The notes under the pieces were generated by a model. The model saw nothing but the letters and a program-made list of their open reading frames with translations, searched no databases and had not been told where the DNA came from. A stretch of 46,918 bases of DNA from positions 1 to 46,918 of the forward strand of contig NZ_JAZDRO010000009.1 in the NCBI RefSeq assembly GCF_036330325.1, given 5' to 3'. Below, piece by piece: positions 6,457 through 13,924 of this stretch (the stretch's first letter is position 1; each line of letters begins with the position of its first letter). This stretch comes from Hyphobacterium marinum. GTDB taxonomy: Bacteria; Pseudomonadota; Alphaproteobacteria; Caulobacterales; Maricaulaceae. Made by a program: the position numbers and the translations under genes.

Positions 6457-7782
6457 TCAGTCCTGCGGCGCGAGGTAATCGAGCGCGATCGCGGTCATGC
6501 CTTCCACCGCCATGGTGATTGTCGTTTCGGGATCATCCGGCGCAAAGAAGGGCGAGTGGTTCGATGGGGCCGGAACGCCGCGGCTGGTGAAGCTGTCGAG
6601 CCTTTCCTGCGTGGTGCCGCCGACCCAGAACATGAAGGCCGGGACCTGCTCCTCGGTCCGGTGGAACATGGCGAAATCCTCGCCGCCCATGACCGGTGAG
6701 GCTTCGACCACAGCCAACGGACCGAAACGGTCCTGCATGGCTGCGACGGCGCGTTCGGCGAGCTCCGGGTTGTTGTAGAGGGCCGGCGTATAGGGCTCCT
6801 CCACCACGACTTCGGGATATTCCTCCTCGGTCAGACCATAGGAGGCGGCCTGGGCATGGGCGATGCGCTCGATCCCGGTCAGCAGGTGTTCGCGGACCTC
6901 GTCGGTATAAGACCGCACCGTCAGCTGGAGGTGAACCTCGTCGCTGATGATGTTGTGCTTGCGCCCGCCATTGATGGCTCCGACCGTGATGACGCCCGGG
7001 TCGAGCGGGTTGAGTTCGCGCGAGATCAGGCCTTGCAAACCGATAATGATCTGCGCGGCGAGATAGACCGGGTCCTTCGTCGCATGGGGATAGGCCCCGT
7101 GCCCGCCCCGGCCCCGTACCGTGATATCGACCGAATCCACATTCGCCATTGCATAACCCGGGACGTAGGTGATCGTGCCGGTCGGGATGCCCGAGAAGGT
7201 GTGGAAGGCAATCACGGAGTCCGGCACCGGGAACCGCTCGTAGAGGCCGTCCGCGATCATCATGCCCGCGCCAAGACCCAGCTCTTCGGCCGGCTGACCA
7301 ATGAGGACCAGCGTCCCCGACCACTGGTCACGGCGATCCATCATCTGGCGGGCCGCGCCAACGAGCGCGGTCATGTGCGTGTCGTGGGCGCAGGCGTGCA
7401 TGACGGGAAACTCATCGCCATTGCGGTCAACACCGGTCGCGGTGGAGGCGTAGGAAAGCCCGGTGTCTTCCGGCACGGGCAAGCCATCCATGTCGGCCCG
7501 CATCATCAGCGTCGGACCGTCGCCGTTTTCCAGCACCGCGACGAGGCCTGTCCCGCCGACGCCTTCTGTGACCTCATAGCCGAGATCACGCAGCTCCTGG
7601 GCCAGGCGCGCGGCGGTCTCGACCTCCATCAGCGAGAGTTCGGGGTTTGAATGAAAGTGCTGGTAGAGGCTTTCCAGGTTGGCCACGTAATCGGCCTCGA
7701 TCGCGGGCCGCAGGTCTTCCTGGGCGAGAGTCGGTCCGGCAAAGGCGATGGCGGCGCAGGCCGCAAGCAGACGGAATTTCAT
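6457..7782 (-). CDS. Exported M20D-family amidohydrolase
   Basis: A 441-residue precursor with a signal peptide (MKFRLLAACAAIAFAGPTLA). It belongs to the M20D amidohydrolase group (hippurate/IAA-amino acid/N-acyl-amino acid hydrolases). Metal-binding motifs are MHACAHDTHMTAL (about 128-140) and GQPAEELGLGA (about 162-172), with HNIISDEV and a C-terminal VMGGEDFAMF. These enzymes split amide bonds between an acyl group and an amino acid. The signal peptide places this one in the periplasm. The ATG at 7782 follows a G-rich ribosome site; an upstream in-frame start would spoil the signal peptide. It is the first gene of the four-gene operon with RidA, avidin and DUF819. One speculative reading is release of biotin or another acyl group from an amide conjugate. 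Confidence 0.9.
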   Translation of the reverse strand: MKFRLLAACAAIAFAGPTLAQEDLRPAIEADYVANLESLYQHFHSNPELSLMEVETAARLAQELRDLGYEVTEGVGGTGLVAVLENGDGPTLMMRADMDGLPVPEDTGLSYASTATGVDRNGDEFPVMHACAHDTHMTALVGAARQMMDRRDQWSGTLVLIGQPAEELGLGAGMMIADGLYERFPVPDSVIAFHTFSGIPTGTITYVPGYAMANVDSVDITVRGRGGHGAYPHATKDPVYLAAQIIIGLQGLISRELNPLDPGVITVGAINGGRKHNIISDEVHLQLTVRSYTDEVREHLLTGIERIAHAQAASYGLTEEEYPEVVVEEPYTPALYNNPELAERAVAAMQDRFGPLAVVEASPVMGGEDFAMFHRTEEQVPAFMFWVGGTTQERLDSFTSRGVPAPSNHSPFFAPDDPETTITMAVEGMTAIALDYLAPQD

Positions 7783-7969
7783 GGAACAAGGCCCCCCTTC
7801 GGGCATGTGAGTGTGTGTCGCCGCCCATACCAGCCCTCCCCGTTCCCGCCGTCAACGGAAAGCGGGCCGGAGACGGTAAAGAAATGCGCTTGACGGTGCC
7901 AGTAAGGGGGGACTGCCCCGCAGCCAATGCCGCTGGCGGCGGGGCGAGGCCCGCGATTTGATCGCCGCC

Positions 7970-8890
7970 ATGAGCCAGACTGCCATCCGCACCGAAAATC
8001 TGTCGCGCCGATTCGGACGCGTGACCGCCGTGTCTGATCTCGGCCTCGAGGTTCCGGCGGGGCGCGTGTGCGGATTCTTGGGACCCAATGGCGCAGGCAA
8101 GACCACGACGATCCGCATCCTCCTCGGCCTCATCCGTCCTGATCGGGGAAACAGCGCGATCTTCGGCCATGACGTGCGCAAGGCGCGCCGGGCCGCACTG
8201 ACCGGCGTGGGGTCTCTGGTCGAGACGCCAGCCCATTATCTCAACCTGACGGGCCGGGAAAATCTGGAGATTACTCGCCACCTGCTCGGCCTGCCGAAGA
8301 CAGCGACCGACCGCGCGCTCGAGCAGGTCGGCCTCACCGAAGCGGCAAACCGCAAGGTGAAGGGGTATTCGCTTGGCATGCGCCAGCGGCTCGGTCTTGC
8401 CCGCGCGCTGATCGATACGCCGAAACTCCTCATCCTCGATGAACCGACCAATGGCCTCGACCCGGCCGGCATCCACGAGATGCGCAATCTCATTCGCGAA
8501 GCCCCCGACCGCTTCGGCGCGACTGTGCTGGTCTCCAGCCACCTCCTCGGTGAAGTGGAACAGACCGCCGACCATGTCGCGCTGATGGATCGCGGGCGGC
8601 TCTTGTTTCAGGACACGCTCGACAATCTCCACGCCGCCCATCCCGGCGGACTGGAAATCCGGACCGACCGCGCTGCAGAGGCCGCCGAACGGCTCAAAAC
8701 CCGTCACGCCGATGCCCGCGCCGAAGAGGGCCGGGTCATCCTGCCTGGGGCGCATGACGCGACGGAGATTGCCGCACTCAACCGCGAACTGGTCGAGGCC
8801 GAATTCGACATCTCCGGTCTGCGGACCCTGAAGCCGTCGCTGGAGGACCTCTTCATGAAGCTGACCCGCCGCCTCGGAGATCAGTCATGA
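7970..8890 (+). CDS. ABC transporter ATP-binding protein (exporter type)
   Basis: A 306-residue ATPase of the ABC-2 (drug/antibiotic exporter, CcmA/NatA-like) type. Visible motifs are Walker A GPNGAGKT (38-45), signature SLGMRQR (134-140), Walker B LLILDEPTNGLDP (153-165) and the H-loop SSHLLGE (about 190). The C-terminal about 80 residues form the usual regulatory extension of this subfamily. The ATG at 7970 is preferred over an in-frame TTG 12 nt earlier. The 3' end overlaps the permease start by 4 nt (ATGA), showing translational coupling. The cargo cannot be told from sequence. Confidence 0.92.
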   Translation: MSQTAIRTENLSRRFGRVTAVSDLGLEVPAGRVCGFLGPNGAGKTTTIRILLGLIRPDRGNSAIFGHDVRKARRAALTGVGSLVETPAHYLNLTGRENLEITRHLLGLPKTATDRALEQVGLTEAANRKVKGYSLGMRQRLGLARALIDTPKLLILDEPTNGLDPAGIHEMRNLIREAPDRFGATVLVSSHLLGEVEQTADHVALMDRGRLLFQDTLDNLHAAHPGGLEIRTDRAAEAAERLKTRHADARAEEGRVILPGAHDATEIAALNRELVEAEFDISGLRTLKPSLEDLFMKLTRRLGDQS

Positions 8891-9612
8891 TCGGAATATT
8901 CCGCGCCGAACTATTGAAGCTCCGCCGCTCGCTCGTTGTGCTGGTCCTCGCCGTGCCGCCGGTGATGATCTTCCTCCTGAGCGTCCTGACCCGCTTGACC
9001 GGAAACGGCCCGGATCTGTGGCTGGTGCAGTCGATGGCAACTTCGGCGGTCTGGGCCTATTTTCTTTTGCCGATGACGGCGACGGGCATGACGGCGCTCC
9101 TCGCCCAGCTCGAACACTCCACTGGCATGTGGTCGCACATCCTCGCTTTGCCGCCGGCAAAATGGACGATCTTCGCAGCGAAATGCGTGCTTGCCCTCCT
9201 CCTGATGGCGGTGGCGAGCGGCCTTGCCTGGGCGTCCATATTTGCCGCCGGGCACACGGCCAACCTCCTCGCGCCCGACCACGCGCTGCAAGGTCCGGTG
9301 CCCTATTGGGATGCCGCAAAACTGCTGGCGAAGATGTTCGCCGCCTCAATCCTCCTGATCGCGGTCCAGCTTGCCATCGCCCTGCGCTATGCCAGCTTCG
9401 CGCTGCCTATTTCGATTGGCGTTGGCGGTACTTTCGTGGCGGTAGCCGCGACCTCGTCACAATACGGGGCCTACTTCCCCTGGCTGTTGCCGGTGAACAT
9501 GCTGGCGAGCGAGCCGGAGCGCGCGCAATTCGCGCTGACCTATGGCGTGGCGGGCGGGTTCATCGTTCTCGCCGTACTGACAATCTGGTTCGCCCGGCGC
9601 GACTGGAAGTAG
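8887..9612 (+). CDS. ABC-2-type transporter permease
   Basis: A 241-residue membrane subunit with about six hydrophobic segments (roughly 13-34, 49-72, 93-120, 146-165, 171-190, 219-236). It opens with the FRAELLKLRRS typical of ABC-2 permeases and partners the ATPase encoded just upstream (4-nt overlap). Its final 28 nt, coding for WFARRDWK and the stop, are repeated with one mismatch at 10343-10370, on the far side of the toxin-antitoxin cassette. The second copy would encode WLARRDWK and may be the ancestral end, so the present C-terminus may have been rebuilt by the insertion. Confidence 0.88.
   Translation: MIGIFRAELLKLRRSLVVLVLAVPPVMIFLLSVLTRLTGNGPDLWLVQSMATSAVWAYFLLPMTATGMTALLAQLEHSTGMWSHILALPPAKWTIFAAKCVLALLLMAVASGLAWASIFAAGHTANLLAPDHALQGPVPYWDAAKLLAKMFAASILLIAVQLAIALRYASFALPISIGVGGTFVAVAATSSQYGAYFPWLLPVNMLASEPERAQFALTYGVAGGFIVLAVLTIWFARRDWK
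9585..9612 (+). repeat. 28-bp direct repeat, copy 1 (3' end of permease gene)
   Basis: This is the last 28 nt of the permease gene, from CTGGTTCGCC through the TAG stop. It matches 10343-10370 at 27 of 28 positions (T at 9589 versus C at 10347). The two copies bracket the toxin-antitoxin cassette. DNA outside the 28 bp does not match on either side, so the repeat has sharp ends. Confidence 0.9.
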
Positions 9613-9623
9613 TCCGAATTTCC

Positions 9624-9652
9624 TTGATTGAATGTACCGTATGGCGTACATT
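9624..9652 (+). promoter_or_regulatory. Promoter with embedded operator of the toxin-antitoxin operon
   Basis: A -35 element TTGATT (9624-9629) and a -10 element TACATT (9647-9652) are separated by exactly 17 nt. An inverted repeat AATGTAC-N8-GTACATT (9631-9652) fills the spacer and covers the -10. This is the placement expected for autorepression by the HTH antitoxin, alone or with the toxin. The predicted transcript starts about 9659, and the toxin TTG is at 9676. Confidence 0.65.
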
Positions 9653-9675
9653 TCGGTTTCGGGAAAGGATCGCGA

Positions 9676-10026
9676 TTGAGCCCTACCGCAAAAAAGCTCA
9701 AGGCGGTGTTCTACCGTACGGCATCGGGTGCCGAACCGGTCCGCGACTGGCTCAAGACCGACCTGAATGCGGAAGACCGCCGAATTGTCGGCGTCGACAT
9801 CGCAACGGTGGAGTATGGTTGGCCTGTCGGGATGCCCGTGTGCCGGCCACTGGGCAACGGGCTGCGTGAGGTGAGGTCATCCCTGCCCGGCGGACGGATT
9901 GCCCGGGTTCTGTTCTGCATCATCGACAGCCGCATGGTGCTGTTGAACGGCTTTATCAAGAAGTCGCAGAAGACGCCGCAGAGCGAAATCGACAAGGCCG
10001 CCAAACGGATGAAAGAGTGCGAGTGA
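9676..10026 (+). CDS. RelE/HigB-type toxin (phage Gp49-like family)
   Basis: A 116-residue toxin of the HigB/Gp49-like (DUF891) branch of the RelE superfamily, whose members are mostly ribosome-dependent mRNA endonucleases. The family pattern is visible: LKAVFYRTASGAEPVRDWL at the start, GLREVRSSL and RVLFCIIDSRMVLLNGF in the core, and KKSQKTPQSEIDKAAKRM at the basic end. I chose the TTG at 9676 because GGAAAGGA lies 6 nt upstream; a TTG at 9628 would lie inside the promoter. Its stop overlaps the antitoxin start by one base (TGATG). The toxin-first order is typical of higBA. Confidence 0.85.
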   Translation: MSPTAKKLKAVFYRTASGAEPVRDWLKTDLNAEDRRIVGVDIATVEYGWPVGMPVCRPLGNGLREVRSSLPGGRIARVLFCIIDSRMVLLNGFIKKSQKTPQSEIDKAAKRMKECE

Positions 10027-10325
10027 TGGCAAAGGTAACAAAACACACCAAGGCAGCGTTCGGGTCGGATTTCGATGACTTCCTGCGCGATGAGGAAATC
10101 TACGAGGAGGTCCAGTCCGCCGCGATCAAGCGCGTCGTGGCTTGGCAACTTGCCGAGGAAATGAGGAAGCAATCCATCACCAAGGTGGAGATGGCCCGGC
10201 GGATGCAGACAAGCCGCAGCCAGCTTGACCGCCTGCTTGATCCCGACAATGACCGCATTGAACTTGCTACGCTGGGGCGGGCTGCGCGCGCGCTAGGCCG
10301 CGAGCTTCAAATCGGGCTGACTTGA
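10026..10325 (+). CDS. HigA-type antitoxin, XRE-family HTH
   Basis: A 99-residue partner of the upstream toxin. The N-terminal half (about 10-45) is acidic and probably binds the toxin. The C-terminal half is an XRE-type helix-turn-helix: ITKVEMARRMQTSRSQLDRL with LATLGRAARALGREL following (about 50-95). The ATG at 10026 overlaps the toxin's TGA; in-frame GTGs at 10017 and 10023 are alternatives. It is expected to neutralise the toxin and to repress the operon by binding the inverted repeat at 9631-9652. Confidence 0.87.
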   Translation: MAKVTKHTKAAFGSDFDDFLRDEEIYEEVQSAAIKRVVAWQLAEEMRKQSITKVEMARRMQTSRSQLDRLLDPDNDRIELATLGRAARALGRELQIGLT

Positions 10326-10342
10326 GCCGATGATCCAATAGA

Positions 10343-10370
10343 CTGGCTCGCCCGGCGCGACTGGAAGTAG
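10343..10370 (+). repeat. 28-bp direct repeat, copy 2 (vestigial permease end)
   Basis: This is the second copy of the permease 3' terminus, including a TAG at 10368-10370, lying 17 nt after the antitoxin stop. It is not preceded by a reading frame that would use it. The metG stop codon (complement of CTA, 10371-10373) follows without a gap. See copy 1 at 9585-9612. Confidence 0.9.
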
Positions 10371-12080
10371 CTACCCCTCACCCCCAAATCGGGCTTTCCA
10401 TTCTGCCACCTGTTCGTCCTCGACCTTCGCGAAAAGCACGTCCGGCGGCGTGACCGGTGTGCCGTGCGGCATGGCGTCGAGAAGGACCGTGGCCGCTTCA
10501 CTCGGCCAGCGCCGGTTGCCGTCCGGGATGTTGAGCGCATCGAGGATTATCGCCGCCGATGATGGAATGACCGGCTGCGCGGCAATGCCCATGAGGGCGC
10601 AGAGATTGAGCGCGGTACGCACACCCACCGCGGCGCGATCGCGGTCGGTCTTGAAGTGCGACCACGGCTCGGCACGGGTCAGATACTCATTGCCGGCGGC
10701 CCAGAGCGCGCGCGTCTCGGCGGCGGCCTGACGGAAACGCATCGCTTCATAGTTTTCCACGATAGCGGCGAGGCGCGTATCGACCTCGCCCGCCAGCCAG
10801 GCTTCATGCTCCCCTGGCTCGCCGCCCTCAGGCACAACGCCGTCAAAGCGCGAGCCGGTGAATTTCAGGATCCGGTTGACGAAATTGCCCAGCACGTCGG
10901 CAAGGTCCTTGTTTACGCAGGCCTGGAAATGCTCCCAGGTGAATTGCGTGTCCGAGCCTTCCGGCGCATTCGCCGTCAGATACCAGCGCCAGTAATCAGC
11001 GGGCAGAAGCTCCAGCGCAGTATCCATGAAGACGCCGCGCTTCTCGCTGGTGGAGAATTTCCCGCCATACCAGTTCAGCCAGTTGAAGGCTTTCAGCTTG
11101 TCGACCGTTTTCCAGGGTTCTTCCGAGCCCAAAATCGTCGCCGGAAAACTGACCGTGTGGAAGGCGACATTGTCCTTGCCCATGAACTGGACATAGGTGA
11201 CGTCGTCCGCGCCCTTGTCGGTGCGCCACCAGCTTTCCCAGTCGCCGCCGGTGGCCTGCGCCCATTCCACCGTCGCGCCGATATAGCCGATGGGCGCGTC
11301 GAACCAGACATAGAAGACCTTGCCCTCGAACCCGTCGCGGACCTCGCCCTCATGGGCGACCGGTACACCCCAGGAAAGATCGCGCGTGATCGAACGGTCG
11401 CGCAGGCCTTCGTCCAGCCATTTGTTGGCGATGGACACTGCCAGTGATGGCCAACCATCAGCCGCATCGACCCACTCGCGAATCCGCCCCTCCATCTTCG
11501 TCTGGAGGAGGTAGAGATGGCGCGTCTCGCGCACTTCAAGATTCTTCGAGCCGGAGATCTTCGAATAGGGCGCGATGAGATCGGTCGGTTCGAGCAGCCG
11601 CCCGCAATTGTCGCACTGGTCGCCCCGCGCGCGCTCGAACTCGCAGTGCGGACAGGTCCCTTCGACATAGCGATCCGGCAGGAAGCGGGCATCGTCGACC
11701 GAATAGACCTGCTCGTCGGCGCGTTCCTCGATAAGACCTTTCTCTTCCAGCACATGCGCGAAGTGCTGGGTCAGCTTCGCCGTCGCCGGGTGCGAGGTAC
11801 GCCCGAAATGATCATAGGACAGCGCGAACCCCTCGCCCGCCGCGCGCTGGACGGCGTGTTCGGCATCGCAATAGGCGCGCACATCCACGCCGGCCTCCGC
11901 CGCGGCCAGTTCGGCGGGCGTGCCGTGTTCGTCAGTCGCGCAAATATACAAAACCTCATGGCCGATAAGGCGGTTGAAGCGCGCATAGACGTCGGCGGGC
12001 AGCATCGACCCGGCCAAATTGCCGAGGTGTTTGACCCCATTGATATAGGGCAGCGCGCTGGTGATCAGGATCCGGGCCAT
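10371..12080 (-). CDS. metG: Methionyl-tRNA synthetase
   Basis: A 569-residue class I aminoacyl-tRNA synthetase that charges tRNA-Met. The HIGH-type motif is HLGN (18-21) after ARILITSALPYINGVK. The KMSKS loop appears as KFSTSEKRGVF (about 341-351), a variant common in this branch. The connective domain has a four-Cys zinc knuckle (CPHC and CDNC, about 145-163). No C-terminal EMAP/tRNA-binding domain is present. The ATG at 12080 is chosen because the conserved N-terminus starts there; its ribosome site is weak (A-rich). It is convergent with the ABC/toxin-antitoxin segment. Confidence 0.96.
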   Translation of the reverse strand: MARILITSALPYINGVKHLGNLAGSMLPADVYARFNRLIGHEVLYICATDEHGTPAELAAAEAGVDVRAYCDAEHAVQRAAGEGFALSYDHFGRTSHPATAKLTQHFAHVLEEKGLIEERADEQVYSVDDARFLPDRYVEGTCPHCEFERARGDQCDNCGRLLEPTDLIAPYSKISGSKNLEVRETRHLYLLQTKMEGRIREWVDAADGWPSLAVSIANKWLDEGLRDRSITRDLSWGVPVAHEGEVRDGFEGKVFYVWFDAPIGYIGATVEWAQATGGDWESWWRTDKGADDVTYVQFMGKDNVAFHTVSFPATILGSEEPWKTVDKLKAFNWLNWYGGKFSTSEKRGVFMDTALELLPADYWRWYLTANAPEGSDTQFTWEHFQACVNKDLADVLGNFVNRILKFTGSRFDGVVPEGGEPGEHEAWLAGEVDTRLAAIVENYEAMRFRQAAAETRALWAAGNEYLTRAEPWSHFKTDRDRAAVGVRTALNLCALMGIAAQPVIPSSAAIILDALNIPDGNRRWPSEAATVLLDAMPHGTPVTPPDVLFAKVEDEQVAEWKARFGGEG

Positions 12081-12196
12081 TTTTTTATCTTCTGCCGTGA
12101 GGGGTATTGCCTGTAGTGTGCTCGCGTCAGGGGCGATCAGACCGCCACCGGACTTGAGGGCTGACACATACAGCCCGATTCCTGGGGAGGAAACTC

Positions 12197-12601
12197 ATGC
12201 CACGCATATTCGGACACAATCTTCTCTTCGTCCTGCTTGCGGCCATCGCGATCTATCTGGTCGGTTTCGTCTGGTACATGCTCCTTTTTGCCGGAGCGAT
12301 GGGCGATGCTGGCGTCGGTGACACCGCGACAGCAGACTGGCGAATGTTCGGTGTCGGGCCGCTCACACCCGTGCTGTATGCGCTTGGCCTGGCCGCGATC
12401 GCTTCGAAAGCCGGCGCAGCCGGCCTCATGGCCTACGCAAAACTCGGGCTGGTTTGCGCCGTCGGCTTCACCATCGCCACCGAGTTGGCGGATTTCGCCT
12501 ACGATGCCCGTTATACGACTGCCTTGACGCTCGTGGATGTGGCCCACCAATTGGTCATACTTCCGCTGGGTGCCGTAATTCTCAGCTTCGGCCGCAAATA
12601 G
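12197..12601 (+). CDS. DUF1761 membrane protein (first of a tandem pair)
   Basis: A 134-residue protein with four hydrophobic segments, typical of DUF1761. The first carries the family-like VGFVWYMLLF. GGGGAGGAAACTC precedes the ATG. It is followed 25 nt later by a second DUF1761 gene of identical length. The two differ considerably in sequence, so the pair is an old duplication or a heterodimer. Function of the family is unknown. Confidence 0.85.
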   Translation: MPRIFGHNLLFVLLAAIAIYLVGFVWYMLLFAGAMGDAGVGDTATADWRMFGVGPLTPVLYALGLAAIASKAGAAGLMAYAKLGLVCAVGFTIATELADFAYDARYTTALTLVDVAHQLVILPLGAVILSFGRK

Positions 12602-12625
12602 GTACATCTAGGGGAGAGACACCTC

Positions 12626-13030
12626 ATGGAACTCTACGGCATCAACATTCTCGGCGTCGTCCTGGCGACGCTCGGCTTCATGGTCGTCGGCTTTATCTGG
12701 TACGGCCCGCTTTTCGGCAAACGCTGGATGGCGCTGCACGGCTTCACCGAGGAGTCGATGAAGGGCGTCAACATGGGCGTCGTCATGGCCAAGGGCCTGA
12801 CCAATTCCCTCGTCACCGCCATCGGCATCGCGGTGGTGTTCGGCTGGCGCGGTGTGGACGGCATCGCCCCGGCCCTCGTCACGGCGGGCCTGCTCTGGCT
12901 GTTCTTCTCGGCGACGACCCAGCTTCTGGCGCACATCTATGAGAAGCAGCCGTTTGAGCTGACCCTCATCAACTGGGGGAACCATCTCGTCGGCATGTTG
13001 CTCGCGGGCGCGATCCTCTCCTTCTTCTAG
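12626..13030 (+). CDS. DUF1761 membrane protein (second of a tandem pair)
   Basis: A 134-residue, four-segment membrane protein. The first segment has VGFIWYGPLFGKRWM, the canonical DUF1761 signature, better conserved than in the preceding gene. GGGGAGAGACACCTC lies before the ATG. It is probably co-transcribed with the upstream DUF1761 gene and followed at once by a strong GC hairpin (13040-13068). Function is unknown. Confidence 0.87.
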   Translation: MELYGINILGVVLATLGFMVVGFIWYGPLFGKRWMALHGFTEESMKGVNMGVVMAKGLTNSLVTAIGIAVVFGWRGVDGIAPALVTAGLLWLFFSATTQLLAHIYEKQPFELTLINWGNHLVGMLLAGAILSFF

Positions 13031-13039
13031 GACCCTGAC

Positions 13040-13068
13040 GGCACCGCGCGCTTGCGCCGCGCGGTGCC
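13040..13068 (+). terminator. GC-rich hairpin after the DUF1761 pair
   Basis: GGCACCGCGCG and CGCGCGGTGCC form a perfect 11-bp stem with a 7-nt loop, 10 nt after the stop codon. Only two T follow, so termination strength without Rho is uncertain. It separates the pair from tRNA-Thr. Confidence 0.6.
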
Positions 13069-13100
13069 TTGGCCCTATCAAGCGCGCGCACTATCCAGAC

Positions 13101-13176
13101 GCCGGCTTAGCTCAGCTGGTAGAGCACCTGATTTGTAATCAGGGGGTCGGGGGTTCGAGTCCCTCAGCCGGCACCA
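13101..13176 (+). tRNA. tRNA-Thr (anticodon TGT)
   Basis: A complete 76-nt tRNA with encoded CCA. The acceptor pairs are GCCGGCT/AGCCGGC with discriminator A. The anticodon stem CCTGA/TCAGG closes the loop TTTGTAA, anticodon TGT (reads ACA). The T-loop is GTTCGAGTC. Confidence 0.97.
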
Positions 13177-13336
13177 TATCGCGAGGCCGTCTTCGCGTCC
13201 CGGGCACGGCTTCTGCGCGGCTCCCGACCGTTTCGTAACGTCATGCCGGACCCGTGGAAAAAGACCCGTTGGCATCCCAGCCGGGACCGCTTGGCTGAAA
13301 TATGATAGGTTCCCCCCACAAGCCGGGGAGAAACTC

Positions 13337-13774
13337 ATGAGAATTTTTGCAACCATATTGGCTGTCGCGGCGCTCTTCGCCGTCACGATTTCACCATCCC
13401 TCCAGGCCCAGGACACGGGCCGAGCAGGCGACCAGACCTTACCAATGTGCCGCGACGCAGAAGCCGGTGAACAGTGCCGGACGCGCGATGGCGACATTCG
13501 TGTCCGCCCGGCGGTCCGACAAGACGGCGGCGAGGTGCCGCTGCAGTCCCTGACGTCAGACCAGATCGACCGCATCACGGCGACCCGCGCGATCGGCGGG
13601 CGTTGGGAATGCGCTTGCACCGGCGGCGAAGGCAAATGCAACCCGGTAGTCGAAGCGGGTAGTCTTTCCTGCTTTGCACCGGGTACGGGAGGATGCACCG
13701 GGACTTGCGGCATTGGTGTTACCGTGGACACAACGGCCGTCGGGACAGGACAGGCACAGGGTTCGGGCGGCTAA
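13337..13774 (+). CDS. Exported Cys-rich hypothetical protein
   Basis: A 145-residue protein with a signal peptide (MRIFATILAVAALFAVTISP, cleavage about after LQA) and GGGGAGA before the ATG. The mature protein has eight cysteines, grouped at CRDAEAGEQC and in the C-terminal half (CACTGGEGKC, C, CTGTC). The tail is Gly/Thr-rich. I recognise no family. The Cys pattern suggests a disulfide-stabilised periplasmic or secreted protein. A weak hairpin follows at 13858-13876. Confidence 0.65.
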   Translation: MRIFATILAVAALFAVTISPSLQAQDTGRAGDQTLPMCRDAEAGEQCRTRDGDIRVRPAVRQDGGEVPLQSLTSDQIDRITATRAIGGRWECACTGGEGKCNPVVEAGSLSCFAPGTGGCTGTCGIGVTVDTTAVGTGQAQGSGG

Positions 13775-13857
13775 ACACCGCTTCGACGGGGACAGGCCAC
13801 CGGCCGATCCGATCTGCCAGCCGGAAAATCGTGCGAACAATGGCTTGCGCGGGCGCA

Positions 13858-13876
13858 GGAGTGCTTGCCGCACTCC
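13858..13876 (+). terminator. Short hairpin, possible terminator
   Basis: GGAGTGC-TTGCC-GCACTCC forms a perfect 7-bp stem with a 5-nt loop, between the Cys-rich gene and the DUF305 gene. The DNA after it is T-rich but not a clean T-run, so the call is weak. Confidence 0.35.
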
Positions 13877-13924
13877 TTCCCCGTGCTAGTTTCTTTGTTT
13901 TCTGCTGGTTGTCGGGGAATTGCC

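Larger units (their letters stand above)
9613..10370 (+). mobile_element. Inserted toxin-antitoxin cassette bounded by a gene-end duplication
   Basis: This 758-nt segment carries a promoter-operator, a HigB/RelE-type toxin and its antitoxin. It ends with a second copy of the permease gene's 3' terminus (10343-10370), which then abuts the stop codon of the convergent metG (10371). Removing one repeat plus the cassette would restore permease and metG with stop codons back to back (TAGCTA). No integrase, transposase or terminal inverted repeat is visible. Calling it mobile is inference from the duplication. Confidence 0.6.

Noticed and set aside
7586..8755. 389-residue open frame on the minus strand
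   Set aside because: It spans antisense DNA of the ABC ATPase and reads out of frame into the M20 gene; both real genes have complete motif sets.
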